Origin: Saccharibacillus deserti
GTDB taxonomy: Bacteria; Bacillota; Bacilli; Paenibacillales; Paenibacillaceae
Assembly: GCF_013618475.1 (NCBI RefSeq)
Contig: NZ_JABJVN010000003.1
Span: forward strand, 1-64,000
Direction: 5' to 3'
DNA: 64,000 bases
Program-made: the position numbers and the translations under genes
Shown here: positions 1-8,475 of the stretch, in pieces
Position numbering within the stretch: the stretch's first letter is position 1
Layout of the letters: every line of letters begins with the position of its first letter
Notes under the pieces: model-generated
Database searches by the model: none
The model's input: the letters and a program-made list of their open reading frames with translations, nothing else
What the model was told of the DNA's origin: nothing

Positions 1-76
1 GGCTATAAGGGGACCCTCTGCTAAGGGGTTAGACTGCGTTAGCGGTGCGAGGGTTCGAATCCCTCTCTCTCCGCCA
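1..76 (+). tRNA. tRNA-Ser (GCT), 5' truncated
   Basis: The window opens inside a type II tRNA. The anticodon loop CTGCTAA at about 19-25 gives anticodon GCT. A T-arm with GTTCGAAT and a 3' end with encoded CCA at 74-76 follow. The acceptor 5' strand and D-arm start lie outside the window. Confidence 0.85.
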
Positions 77-117
77 TTCCCTTCATTATAATAGAAGGAA
101 AATGGCACATGTAATAT

Positions 118-191
118 GGCGGTGTAGCTCAGCTGGCTAGAGCGTACGGTTCATACCCGTGAGGTCGGGGGTTCGATCCCCTCCGCCGCTA
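118..191 (+). tRNA. tRNA-Met (CAT), elongator
   Basis: Cloverleaf is readable: acceptor GGCGGTG followed by TA and GCTC D-stem, anticodon loop with CAT, T-loop TTCGATC. The 3' end is not followed by an encoded CCA. The first base pair is G-U and the sequence resembles the Bacillus elongator tRNA-Met rather than initiator tRNA. Confidence 0.9.
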
Positions 192-214
192 TCTTTATCT
201 TTCTTTATTCCCAT

Positions 215-290
215 GGAGGCTTAGCTCAGCTGGGAGAGCATCTGCCTTACAAGCAGAGGGTCGGGGGTTCGAGCCCCTCAGCCTCCACCA
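215..290 (+). tRNA. tRNA-Val (TAC)
   Basis: Acceptor GGAGGCT pairs with AGCCTCC, anticodon TAC sits in a seven-base loop, T-arm TTCGAGC, and CCA is encoded at 288-290. Confidence 0.93.
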
Positions 291-296
291 TCATAT

Positions 297-372
<76 letters not shown>

Positions 373-385
373 TTTAAATTGGTCT

Positions 386-461
386 GGAACCGTGGTGTAG
401 GGGTTAACATGCCTGCCTGTCACGCAGGAGATCGCGGGTTCAAATCCCGTCGGTTCCGCCA
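386..461 (+). tRNA. tRNA-Asp (GTC)
   Basis: Acceptor GGAACCG pairs with CGGTTCC, anticodon GTC lies in CTGTCAC, and CCA is encoded at the end. Confidence 0.93.
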
Positions 462-493
462 TTTTAATTTTACAACTGGTTTTTATAGAGTAT

Positions 494-566
494 GGCTCGG
501 TAGCTCAGTCGGTAGAGCAAAGGACTGAAAATCCTTGTGTCGGCGGTTCGATTCCGTCCCGAGCCA
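494..566 (+). tRNA. tRNA-Phe (GAA)
   Basis: Acceptor GGCTCGG pairs with CCGAGCC, anticodon loop CTGAAAA gives GAA. No CCA is encoded after the discriminator A at 566. Confidence 0.93.
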
Positions 567-578
567 TCTTTGTATTGT

Positions 579-663
579 GGAGGCTTAGCGAAGTGGCCAA
601 ACGCAGCAGACTGTAAATCTGTTCTCTCCGAGTTCGGTGGTTCGAATCCATCAGCCTCCACCA
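579..663 (+). tRNA. tRNA-Tyr (GTA)
   Basis: Type II tRNA with a long variable arm. The anticodon loop contains GTA, acceptor GGAGGCT pairs with AGCCTCC, and CCA is encoded at 661-663. Confidence 0.93.
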
Positions 664-675
664 GTTTTTTTGTAA

Positions 676-748
676 GAGCCATTAGCTCAGTTGGTAGAGC
701 ACCTGACTTTTAATCAGGGTGTCGAAGGTTCGAGTCCTTCATGGCTCA
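676..748 (+). tRNA. tRNA-Lys (TTT)
   Basis: Acceptor GAGCCAT pairs with ATGGCTC, anticodon loop CTTTTAA gives TTT. No CCA is encoded. It is the last tRNA of the cluster. Confidence 0.93.
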
Positions 749-754
749 TCAAGA

Positions 755-790
755 AGCCGTGTTCCGTTTTTAACGGGATGCGGCTTTTTT
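755..790 (+). terminator. Terminator of the tRNA cluster
   Basis: A stem AGCCG...CGGCT with an inner CCGTT/AACGG helix is followed by a T run directly after tRNA-Lys. Confidence 0.8.
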
Positions 791-843
791 GCGTATTCGG
801 GCTTATGTTAAGATAAAAGAAAACAGGTGTTGGAGGGCAGGCT

Positions 844-2001
844 ATGAATGTGCGGGAAATCCGGAGGCGGCTGGAATCGATCGTCGGAAAACCGGTAGAG
901 CTGATCGAGATCACGGAAGCGGAACGGCAAAACCTGCTGGAGCTATCCGGCGCGAAGAGCGAATCGGGAATCGGCGATGGAGCCGCGCCGGCAAAGTACG
1001 AAGTTCTGCGGCAGGGCGGGATATATGCCGGAGCCACCTGGTTTTTTTTGAGAAACGAAGAAAGCGAAAAGTCGGGTTCCGGCAAGCCGGTCGCTTTTCG
1101 AATCGCGAGTGTAGACCTGGAGCCCTCTGTACGCGAGCTGATTGCGCTGCTTGTCCAGACGTCGGTATCGGACACGGAAGCATCGAAACTTCCGGAGAAA
1201 GAAACCGAAGTGCAGCAGCTGGGCCGCTGGTTGGCCGATCGGTTGGAATTGGGAGAATCGCCGCATGAACTGCCCGATAGACTTCAGCTGAAAAGCCGTC
1301 TTTTTACGGAGCTGATTCCTTTTCTGCTGATCTGTGAAGGGGCCCAGAACTCTCTTGGAGGCTACGAAGAACTTCAGCAGCTGCTGTCTACCTTTTTGGA
1401 AAGGGAAGTTCTGGTGGTGCCGCTGCGCGGACGGGAATGGCTGCTGCTTGTCGACCGTCTCGACGTATTGGAAGTCTCCGAAGAGCGGAATGAAGAAGAA
1501 GAATCGGATCGCGAGCTGCTGGAGGCATTCGGGCTTGGTCTGTACGAACTGATCGCGAGCGAATGGACGGGAATCTTCAACCTGTCGGTCTCCGAACCGC
1601 TGCAGCCGGCACACGGACTTGTTCCGGCGCTTCGGGTGCTCCGGGAGAGCGTCTTCTTGGGGAAAACGTTCCATGTGACGCGTCATGTGCATCTGCCGTG
1701 GGAATTGGGATTGGAGCGGCTCGTCTACAGTATTCCGGCGGAGCGCAGGGAGCAGTTCATGGAACAAATCGAAGGGCGCGCTTTCGTATTGGGGGACAGC
1801 GAGACGTTGACGACGCTGGAGACTTTTTTTCGGATGAACTGCAATGTGAGCGAAACGGCCAAGCATTTGTATATCCATCGCAATACGCTGATCTACCGTC
1901 TGGACAAGGTAAAGCAGGAGACCGGACTCGATGTTCGGAACTTCAATGATGCCGTTTCCATGAAGCTGGCTCTGCTATTGGATAAAGTGACAAAAGACTG
2001 A
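844..2001 (+). CDS. PucR/CdaR-family helix-turn-helix regulator
   Basis: A 385-residue cytoplasmic protein. Only the last 60 or so residues are recognisable: they contain a PucR-type C-terminal HTH (HTH_30), with the tract NCNVSETAKHLYIHRNTLIY followed by RLDKVKQETGLD and a closing MKLALLLDK helix. The N-terminal 300 residues are acidic, Leu/Glu-rich, and show no family I can name. The start ATG follows the ribosome-binding site GGAGGG at about 832. It stands alone between the tRNA terminator and msmX. PucR/CdaR proteins usually sense a small metabolite; the position just upstream of the sugar-ABC ATPase suggests, without proof, a role in controlling msmX. Confidence 0.7.
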   Translation: MNVREIRRRLESIVGKPVELIEITEAERQNLLELSGAKSESGIGDGAAPAKYEVLRQGGIYAGATWFFLRNEESEKSGSGKPVAFRIASVDLEPSVRELIALLVQTSVSDTEASKLPEKETEVQQLGRWLADRLELGESPHELPDRLQLKSRLFTELIPFLLICEGAQNSLGGYEELQQLLSTFLEREVLVVPLRGREWLLLVDRLDVLEVSEERNEEEESDRELLEAFGLGLYELIASEWTGIFNLSVSEPLQPAHGLVPALRVLRESVFLGKTFHVTRHVHLPWELGLERLVYSIPAERREQFMEQIEGRAFVLGDSETLTTLETFFRMNCNVSETAKHLYIHRNTLIYRLDKVKQETGLDVRNFNDAVSMKLALLLDKVTKD

Positions 2002-2031
2002 GCGGATTTTTGTGCAGTTTGCGAATAGCCA

Positions 2032-2045
2032 GGAAAGCGTATTCA
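2032..2045 (+). promoter_or_regulatory. Possible catabolite-responsive element (cre) before msmX
   Basis: GGAAAGCGTATTCA resembles the CcpA box consensus (TGWAANCGNTNWCA) with two mismatches and the central CG intact. It lies 76 bases before msmX and a possible -10 TAAGAT follows at 2049-2054 without a good -35. Weak, sequence-only evidence. Confidence 0.3.
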
Positions 2046-2120
2046 GGGTAAGATGGGAACAGTTAAAAGAAAGCAGCTCAGCTTCATACACATATCCTCA
2101 ATATAGGGAGGCAACACTCA

Positions 2121-3257
2121 ATGGCTGGTGTACGCTTAGAACATATTTATAAGAAATACGCAGGTTCCGACAAAGCAACGGTAATCGACGTTAACCTTGA
2201 TATCAAAGACAAAGAATTTCTCGTTCTCGTCGGTCCTTCCGGCTGCGGTAAATCGACAACACTGCGGATGATCGCAGGCCTCGAAGAAATTTCCGAAGGC
2301 AAACTGTACATCGGCGACCGTGTCGTCAACGACGTCGCTCCAAAAGACCGCGACATCGCGATGGTATTCCAATCCTACGCCCTCTACCCGCACATGGACG
2401 TATACTCGAACATGGCGTTTGGCCTGAAACTGCGTAAAGTCAAAAAAGACGAAATCGAGAGACGCGTTCGCGAAGCGGCGAAGATTCTCGACATCGAGCA
2501 TCTGCTCGAGCGTAAACCTAAAGCACTCTCCGGCGGTCAACGTCAGCGGGTTGCCCTGGGACGCGCAATCGTCCGGGATCCGCAGGTCTTCCTGATGGAT
2601 GAACCTCTTTCCAACTTGGATGCCAAACTGCGCGGTCAAATGCGTGCGGAAATCACCAAACTAGTTAAGCGTCTTGAAACAACCTGCATTTACGTAACGC
2701 ACGATCAGATCGAAGCCATGACCATGGGCGATCGCATCGTCGTTATGAAAGACGGCATCATCCAACAGGCAGCTCCGCCGGAAGAACTGTACAACAATCC
2801 GACGAACATTTTCGTTGCCGGATTTATCGGTTCCCCAACGATGAACTTTATCAACGGCAAGCTGGTTGACCAAGGTGGAGTTCTGCGCTTCCAGGCAAAC
2901 AACATGGACGTAGAAGTACCACGCGGCCAGGCTCAAGTCCTGCGCGACAAATCGATGGTTGGCAAAGAAGTCATCCTGGGTCTTCGTCCGGAAGATATTC
3001 ATGAAGAGCCGGTATTCCTGGAAGCTTCGCCGAACACGATCTTCACATCCAACGTTGAAGTTACCGAGAACCTCGGTCACGAAATGCTGCTGTACCTGAG
3101 CGGCCTCGGCGCTGACACGACAATCGCCCGGGTAGACGGACGTTCGAGCGTGCGTGAAGGTTCGCAAGTCAAACTTGCTATCGACATGAACAAAGTTCAT
3201 ATCTTTGACAGAGAAACGGAAGTCAACGTCTTCTACGACGCAAAACAATTCCGCTAA
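2121..3257 (+). CDS. msmX: Multiple-sugar ABC transporter ATP-binding protein MsmX/UgpC
   Basis: A 378-residue ATPase that energises several carbohydrate ABC importers from the cytoplasmic face. Visible motifs: Walker A GPSGCGKST at residues 38-46, Q-loop around VFQSYALYPHM, signature LSGGQRQR, Walker B VFLMDEPLSNLD, and the switch histidine in YVTHDQIEAM. A C-terminal regulatory (TOBE-type) domain of about 140 residues follows, typical of the MalK/MsmX/UgpC branch. The RBS GGGAGGC precedes the ATG. No permease or binding protein is adjacent, as in Bacillus, where one shared MsmX serves scattered transporters. Codon choice is of the highly expressed type (many GTT, AAA, CGT). Confidence 0.92.
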   Translation: MAGVRLEHIYKKYAGSDKATVIDVNLDIKDKEFLVLVGPSGCGKSTTLRMIAGLEEISEGKLYIGDRVVNDVAPKDRDIAMVFQSYALYPHMDVYSNMAFGLKLRKVKKDEIERRVREAAKILDIEHLLERKPKALSGGQRQRVALGRAIVRDPQVFLMDEPLSNLDAKLRGQMRAEITKLVKRLETTCIYVTHDQIEAMTMGDRIVVMKDGIIQQAAPPEELYNNPTNIFVAGFIGSPTMNFINGKLVDQGGVLRFQANNMDVEVPRGQAQVLRDKSMVGKEVILGLRPEDIHEEPVFLEASPNTIFTSNVEVTENLGHEMLLYLSGLGADTTIARVDGRSSVREGSQVKLAIDMNKVHIFDRETEVNVFYDAKQFR

Positions 3258-3279
3258 ACTGTTCCAGCAAGTCGATCGG

Positions 3280-3302
3280 GCCGTCCTTCGGGGCGGCTTT
3301 TT
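3280..3302 (+). terminator. Terminator after msmX
   Basis: GCCGTCC, loop TTCG, GGGCGGC and then five T. Confidence 0.88.
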
Positions 3303-3427
3303 CGTTTGGAACGGCGGGTAAGGAGCATTGCTTTCAACGTGCATTTCCTTTACGATGAGTAAGATAGCGTTTAAAAGGCGGTAGACCATTCCATATCAGA
3401 ACGACCATGAGAAGGGAAGAATACGCA

Positions 3428-4366
3428 ATGGCTAAAAAGGTAAAAGTAGCCGAGCTGGTGCAGCAGTTTCAGTTCGAGGTCGTAGCGGGCGAGAAAGGGC
3501 TGCGTCGTCCGATCGTTGTCGACGATCTGAATCGGCCGGGGCTCGAAATGGCCGGATATTTTGAATATCATTCGCCGGAGCGGGTTCAGCTGTTGGGCAA
3601 AACCGAGCTGACTTTTTATCATATGCTCTCGAAAGAAGACAAGCTGGACCGGATGAGCAGGCTCTGCAGCGAAGAGACGCCGTGCATTATTGTCACCCGG
3701 TCTTTTGACGTGCCGGAAGAGCTGATTCAGATCGGTGAAGAACGCGATATTCCCATTCTGCGGAGCGGGATGTCGACGACGAGTCTGGGCAGCCGCGTAA
3801 CCGGTTTCCTGGAGCGTAAGCTGGCTCCGACGACGACCATCCACGGCGTTCTGGTGGATGTGTACGGCGTAGGCATCATTATTACGGGCAGCAGCGGTAT
3901 CGGCAAAAGCGAGACGGCTCTGGAACTTGTCAAACGCGGTCACCGACTGATTGCCGATGATGCGGTGGAGATTCGTCAGAGCGCCGATAACCAGCTCGAC
4001 GGTACCGCACCGGAACTGATTCGGCACCTGCTCGAAATCCGCGGGGTCGGCATTATCAACGTGATGACCTTGTTTGGCGCGGGAGCGATCCGCAATCACA
4101 AACGCATCACACTGGTGGTCCGTCTCGAGAACTGGCAGCCGGACAAACAGTATGACCGTCTGGGGCTCGATGAGGAGACGACGCGTATTATCGATACCGA
4201 TGTACCGCTTGTAACGGTTCCGGTACGTCCCGGTCGAAATCTGGCCGTAATCATCGAAGTGGCGGCGATGAACTTCCGCTTGAAACGTATGGGCTACAAT
4301 GCGGCGCAGCAGTTTACGCACAAGTTGACCGCGACGATCGATAACGATGCGGACGATCTGGATTAG
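3428..4366 (+). CDS. hprK: HPr kinase/phosphorylase
   Basis: A 312-residue bifunctional enzyme that phosphorylates and dephosphorylates Ser46 of HPr and Crh, the switch of carbon catabolite repression. The N-terminal domain spans about residues 1-130. The kinase domain has catalytic His140 in IHGVLVD, Walker A GSSGIGKS at 154-161, and the family signature [11 protein letters not shown] chose the ATG at 3428, giving [10 protein letters not shown], because GAAGGGA at 3411-3417 is correctly spaced; an in-frame ATG at 3407 lies upstream of that site. It heads an operon with lgt, ppaX and yvoF as in B. subtilis. Its substrate is encoded in the window at 26812. Confidence 0.95.
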   Translation: MAKKVKVAELVQQFQFEVVAGEKGLRRPIVVDDLNRPGLEMAGYFEYHSPERVQLLGKTELTFYHMLSKEDKLDRMSRLCSEETPCIIVTRSFDVPEELIQIGEERDIPILRSGMSTTSLGSRVTGFLERKLAPTTTIHGVLVDVYGVGIIITGSSGIGKSETALELVKRGHRLIADDAVEIRQSADNQLDGTAPELIRHLLEIRGVGIINVMTLFGAGAIRNHKRITLVVRLENWQPDKQYDRLGLDEETTRIIDTDVPLVTVPVRPGRNLAVIIEVAAMNFRLKRMGYNAAQQFTHKLTATIDNDADDLD

Positions 4367-4428
4367 GGTGTTGAGCGAATCCGATAAATTTAATATTTGA
4401 TGCGGTCAACGCACGAGGAGGAACAAGA

Positions 4429-5505
4429 ATGGGTGCATTACTGGCGATCAATCCGATCGCTTTTAACCTCGGTCCGCTGGCCGTGCACTGGTACGGGTTG
4501 ATTCTCGGACTCGGCGCCGTAGTCGGCATGCTTATCGCCATGCGCGAAGGCAAACGTTTCGGACTGCCGCAGGAACTCTTTATGGATATCCTGCTGTTCG
4601 GCGTTCCGTCGGCTATTATCTGTGCGCGGCTGTACTATGTAGCGTTCCAATGGGACCAGTACAAAGAAAATCCGCTGAAGATTTTTGCGATTTGGGAAGG
4701 CGGAATCGCCATTTACGGAGCGCTGATCGGCGCCGTAATCTGTGCGGTCATCTACACGCGTATCAAAGGGTACAGTTTCTGGCGTATCGCCGATCTCTGC
4801 GCGCCGGGCCTGCTGGCCGGCCAGCTGATCGGACGCTGGGGCAACTTCGTCAACCAGGAAGCCTACGGCGGCGAAGTCAGCGAAAGTTTCCTGCGCAATA
4901 CGCTGCATCTGCCTGACTTTATCGTGAACCAGATGAATATCGCAGGTGTATTTCATCATCCGACGTTCCTCTACGAATCGTGTTGGAATTTGCTCGGCAT
5001 CCTTCTGATCTTCGTGATTCGCCGCCGTAAATTCGTGCGTGCCGGCGAGATCTTTATCGGCTACTTTATCTGGTATGCGATCGGCCGCTTCTTCATTGAA
5101 GCACTGCGTACCGACAGTCTGGCCTTCCAGGGACCGAACTGGCTGGCCTCGCTGATTCACGGGATGTGGACGCCGATGACCTGGTTCGGTTTCGAAGAAG
5201 GGTACCTGGATGCGGCGTACGGCAACGTACGTATTTCGCAGCTGGTGGCGATTTTGTTCTTTGTGATTGCCGTCGTTCTGATTATTGTGCGGCGCAAGAA
5301 CGGACAAGCCAATATCCGCTATTCCGACCCGATCGTATCGTCGAAGTTCTCGACCGCTCCTGCGGCGACAGACGAACGCCATCGCGTGGAAGGCGCTCAC
5401 GAAGCCGAGAGCAGGGATACCCAACCGCTCGCCCATATGAACCGCAAGCCGTCGGGTTCTACCGACGCAGCGCCTCCGGGCGAAGATCCTTTGCGCAAGG
5501 AGTGA
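4429..5505 (+). CDS. lgt: Prolipoprotein diacylglyceryl transferase
   Basis: A 358-residue integral membrane enzyme that transfers diacylglycerol from phosphatidylglycerol to the lipobox cysteine of prelipoproteins. The Lgt signature GRWGNFVNQEAYGGEV is visible near residue 135, and FHHPTFLYES and FIGYFIWYAIGRFFIEALRT further on are also typical. About seven hydrophobic segments are readable. The protein is longer than most Lgt (roughly 270-290 residues): after the last membrane segment it carries a polar cytoplasmic tail of about 70 residues rich in Asp, Glu, Arg, Pro and Ser. It lies 62 bases after hprK and 7 bases before ppaX, so it is probably co-transcribed. Confidence 0.95.
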   Translation: MGALLAINPIAFNLGPLAVHWYGLILGLGAVVGMLIAMREGKRFGLPQELFMDILLFGVPSAIICARLYYVAFQWDQYKENPLKIFAIWEGGIAIYGALIGAVICAVIYTRIKGYSFWRIADLCAPGLLAGQLIGRWGNFVNQEAYGGEVSESFLRNTLHLPDFIVNQMNIAGVFHHPTFLYESCWNLLGILLIFVIRRRKFVRAGEIFIGYFIWYAIGRFFIEALRTDSLAFQGPNWLASLIHGMWTPMTWFGFEEGYLDAAYGNVRISQLVAILFFVIAVVLIIVRRKNGQANIRYSDPIVSSKFSTAPAATDERHRVEGAHEAESRDTQPLAHMNRKPSGSTDAAPPGEDPLRKE

Positions 5506-5512
5506 AGTCAGC

Positions 5513-6166
5513 ATGAATTCGACGATCCAAACCGTACTGTTCGATCTGGACGGTACGATTATCGATACCAACCAGCTTATCATCGACTCCTTCATGAATG
5601 CGGTGACCGGTACTCCGCTGACACGCGAGACGATCATTCCGCATATGGGAACAACCCTGCAGCACCAGCTGCGCGTCTTCTCGGGTCTTGAGGATGTACG
5701 CGAACTGGAACAGGCTTACCGCAAATACAATCTGGCCCACCACGATTCGATGGTCAAGCCGTTCCCGCATGTGCAGCAGGTCGTTCGCGGCCTGCACGAA
5801 GCGGGGATCCGGCTGGGGGTCGTGACGACCAAGATCCGGCCGACCACCATGAAAGTGCTTGAGATGTTCGACTTGTACCGGTACATGGATGCGGTAGTCA
5901 CCGTGACGGATGTGACCCATCCGAAGCCGCATGCCGAACCGGTGCTGATGGCGCTGGAGAAGATGGGCATGGATCCTTCGACGGCTCTGATGGTAGGCGA
6001 CAGCCCGGCGGATATCCAATCGGCGCAGAACGCCGGTGTCCGCGCGGCTGCCGTAGCCTGGTCGCTCAAGGGAGCAGAAGCGCTGTCGGCGTACAAACCG
6101 GATTTCATGTTGCATGATATGCGGGACCTCTACGAAGTGACCGGCATCGGGCGGAGAGAAGCATGA
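5513..6166 (+). CDS. ppaX: Pyrophosphatase PpaX (HAD superfamily)
   Basis: A 217-residue HAD-type phosphatase, the same length as B. subtilis PpaX, which hydrolyses pyrophosphate released by HPr(Ser-P) phosphorolysis. HAD motif I is DLDGTIIDTN at the N-terminus with the nucleophile Asp; motif II is VVTTKIRP; motif III/IV is KPHAEPVL followed by MVGDSPADIQSAQNAG. It starts seven bases after lgt and overlaps yvoF by four bases (ATGA). The function is assigned from sequence plus the hprK neighbourhood; other HAD phosphatases cannot be excluded from motifs alone. Confidence 0.88.
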   Translation: MNSTIQTVLFDLDGTIIDTNQLIIDSFMNAVTGTPLTRETIIPHMGTTLQHQLRVFSGLEDVRELEQAYRKYNLAHHDSMVKPFPHVQQVVRGLHEAGIRLGVVTTKIRPTTMKVLEMFDLYRYMDAVVTVTDVTHPKPHAEPVLMALEKMGMDPSTALMVGDSPADIQSAQNAGVRAAAVAWSLKGAEALSAYKPDFMLHDMRDLYEVTGIGRREA

Positions 6167-6654
6167 GAAAGACGGAGCGACGTTTCGTCGAAGACGGTCC
6201 GAATGCGCTGCGTCAGATCTACAAGACGGTCAGTCCCTGGAAAGGCGTCAAAAACTTTGTTTTTATCCAAATTGCCCGGTACTGCCCGATTCTCGAACTG
6301 AAAAACTGGATTTACCGCCGTATCCTCCACATGAACGTGGGCCAGGATACGGCTTTCGGACTTATGGTTATGGTCGATGTCTTTTTTCCGGAAAAGATTA
6401 CGATTGGACGCAATACGGTGATCGGCTACAATACCACAATCCTGGCGCACGAGTACCTGATTCGCGAATATCGGCTCGGCGAAGTGGTGATCGGGGACGA
6501 AGTGATGATCGGGGCCAACTCGACGATTCTGCCCGGGGTGACGATCGGCGACGGCGCGGTCGTGGCGGCCGGATCCGTCGTCCATCGGGACGTCGAAGCG
6601 GGGACTTTCGTGGGCGGGAATCCGCTGCGGATCATTGAACGGAAAAACCCTTGA
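6163..6654 (+). CDS. yvoF: Acyltransferase of the left-handed beta-helix type, YvoF-like
   Basis: A 163-residue protein with hexapeptide repeats typical of LbetaH O-acyltransferases: KITIGRNTVIGYNTTI, then LGEVVIGDEVMIGANSTI, LPGVTIGDGAVVAAGSVV and a closing GNPLRII. The N-terminal 60 residues are helical and basic. The ATG overlaps the ppaX stop, as expected for translational coupling, and the order hprK-lgt-ppaX-yvoF matches B. subtilis. The acceptor substrate cannot be read from the sequence. Confidence 0.85.
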   Translation: MRKTERRFVEDGPNALRQIYKTVSPWKGVKNFVFIQIARYCPILELKNWIYRRILHMNVGQDTAFGLMVMVDVFFPEKITIGRNTVIGYNTTILAHEYLIREYRLGEVVIGDEVMIGANSTILPGVTIGDGAVVAAGSVVHRDVEAGTFVGGNPLRIIERKNP

Positions 6655-6734
6655 TTTTGCCCGATCGAGCAGCCTGCCCGCTTAGTGTTCGTTGAAAATT
6701 CCCGAAAAAAGGGATAAAAAGGACGGGTTAGGGG

Positions 6735-6740
6735 TATAAT
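6735..6740 (+). promoter_or_regulatory. -10 element before the acyltransferase 3 gene
   Basis: TATAAT in a GC-rich gap preceded by GGGG. No convincing -35 hexamer is seen at the usual distance. Confidence 0.4.
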
Positions 6741-6874
6741 TCGAAGGGAGCGTACAGTGGGAGGCGCTTGAGCCGTCCCGCTTTTCGTTTCGAAATCGAG
6801 GCCTTTGCGGGCCGAAAGATCAACCGGGGGCCGGGATTTTTGCAGCCGGACAGCCGGGGAAGGGAGCAATCGAG

Positions 6875-8089
6875 TTGAGTTCTGTTTCAATCAAAAGAGA
6901 GCGGCTGCCGCAGTTGGACACGTTTCGCGCGCTCGCCATTCTGGGGGTACTGCATGTACACGCCACTTCTCTCGCAACGGTGGAATCGGTCAATCTGAAA
7001 GCTTTTTATCTGATCAATGTCATTAACGTATTTTTTCGGTACGGGACGCCTTCGTTCATTATGCTGAGCAGCTTCGTGCTGTTCTACAACTACTTCAACC
7101 GTCCGATGGACGGCAAGTTGGTCGGAGGGTTCTACAAAAAGCGTCTGCTCTACATTCTGCTGCCTTATGTCCTGTTCTCGGCCATCTATTTCATCTATAA
7201 GATGCATGTGGCGGGAACGCTTGGGACAAGTGTGGAAACCTACGGAGAAATGCTGGCTCGCTACTGGAAAAACCTCAAGGAAGGCACGGCGTATACGCAT
7301 CTGTATTTCGTGTACATCAGTGTGCAGTTCTATATTCTGTTCCCGCTGATGCTAATGCTGTTCAAATCGTCCAAATGGTTTGTACGCTGGGCGATTCCGA
7401 TCGGACTTGCGCTGCAATGGGCCTTCGTGATCTGGAACAAATACGAGTGGCAGTATCAGAGCAAAGGAAGTCTCGCGATTACATACTTATCCTATTATAT
7501 GATCGGTGCCGTTCTGGCGATTCACTTCGATAAGGTGCGCGGCTGGTTGATGAAAGATCCGAAGAACCTGCCTTTTAAAGGCTGGTTCTTGAACGGTCTG
7601 CTTTGGGTGTCGTGGGCTGCGGTCACCGCCGCCCATATCTGGTTCTACCAGCAGGTGCGCTTGAACGGGTTGATCGTCGATACGCTCTGGTACGAGCTGC
7701 TGTGGAATCTGCATACGATGCTGACGGCGCTTGTGCTGATGCGGGCTTCGTTCGTTCTGTATCGCAAAGCGCCGAAATGGCTGATCAAGACGCTGACCCG
7801 GCTCGGAGAGCTGTCTTTTGCCATCTATCTGGCGCATCCGCTTGTACTCGGGTATTACCGGGATACGAAAGACTGGTTCTTCAGCCAGGTGCAGATGGGG
7901 TCGCTCACGTACTTTGTCTGGGTCTACGGAGGATTGATCTGTGCGCTTGGAGTCTCCTGGATCCTGACGCAGGCGATTCTGCGCTGGATTCCGGGAGCTT
8001 GGGTGCTGCTGGGGAATGTACCTTCTTCACTGCGCAAAAAGAAGACGGGTCCGTCCGCGCCCGCTTCGGCTTCCAACCGCAGCGTGTGA
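6875..8089 (+). CDS. Membrane acyltransferase, acyltransferase 3 (OafA/YfiQ-type) family
   Basis: A 404-residue polytopic membrane protein with about ten hydrophobic segments. The family hallmark RLPQLDTFRALAILGVLHVH near the N-terminus carries the Arg and His found in acyltransferase 3 proteins, which O-acylate cell-surface polysaccharides or related acceptors. TTG is the start (AAGGGAG at 6860-6866). It lies 220 bases after yvoF with its own -10 and ends at a terminator. The last 25 residues are basic and Pro/Ser/Ala-rich. The substrate is not predictable. Confidence 0.82.
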   Translation: MSSVSIKRERLPQLDTFRALAILGVLHVHATSLATVESVNLKAFYLINVINVFFRYGTPSFIMLSSFVLFYNYFNRPMDGKLVGGFYKKRLLYILLPYVLFSAIYFIYKMHVAGTLGTSVETYGEMLARYWKNLKEGTAYTHLYFVYISVQFYILFPLMLMLFKSSKWFVRWAIPIGLALQWAFVIWNKYEWQYQSKGSLAITYLSYYMIGAVLAIHFDKVRGWLMKDPKNLPFKGWFLNGLLWVSWAAVTAAHIWFYQQVRLNGLIVDTLWYELLWNLHTMLTALVLMRASFVLYRKAPKWLIKTLTRLGELSFAIYLAHPLVLGYYRDTKDWFFSQVQMGSLTYFVWVYGGLICALGVSWILTQAILRWIPGAWVLLGNVPSSLRKKKTGPSAPASASNRSV

Positions 8090-8187
8090 GCGGGGGCCGG
8101 TGAGGCCGCAAACGCCCGGTTCCTCTGCCAATGGGGAAGAAACGGAACGGCAGAGTGCCGTCCGCTTCCCGGCTGTACGAAGACGCG

Positions 8188-8225
8188 AAAGGCTCTTTCC
8201 TGTTCGGACGGGAAAGGGCCTTTTT
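8188..8225 (+). terminator. Terminator after the acyltransferase 3 gene
   Basis: AAAGGCTCTTTCC pairs with GGAAAGGGCCTTTTT around a short TGTTCGGACG loop. Confidence 0.85.
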
Positions 8226-8263
8226 GCGGTACGGTTTTTCGGGCCGATTTTGACGTTCGGACG

Positions 8264-8293
8264 TTGACTCGACCGCCGGGCAAATGCTAATAT
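8264..8293 (+). promoter_or_regulatory. Sigma-A promoter of the his operon
   Basis: -35 TTGACT at 8264-8269, 18-base spacer, -10 TAATAT at 8288-8293. The start site would be near 8300, giving a leader of about 175 bases before hisZ. The leader holds two small hairpins (ACCGC/GCGGT and GCCCG/CGGGC followed by CTTT) at about 8378-8415. Confidence 0.7.
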
Positions 8294-8475
8294 AGTCGTA
8301 CGCTTTATTTTACTACCATGTTATCACTGTACCACAGTAAAGTATCTGAATATATGAATCTATCCGGCTGAAGGACGGACCGCTTCCGATTGCGGTTGCC
8401 CGGCGGCGGGCTTTCCGATATGGTGAATAGGATTAAGGGTAAACCGTAATAAACGAACTCACAGAGGTGAAAACA

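Noticed and set aside
3407-3427. Upstream ATG start for hprK
   Set aside because: The ribosome-binding site GAAGGGA lies after this ATG and is properly spaced for the ATG at 3428.
8370-8400. A T-box-like string AGGACGGACCGC in the his leader
   Set aside because: It lacks one base of the AGGGTGGNACCGCG consensus, the leader is too short for a full T-box (promoter at 8264, preceding terminator at 8225), and no specifier-loop stem I or antiterminator is visible.
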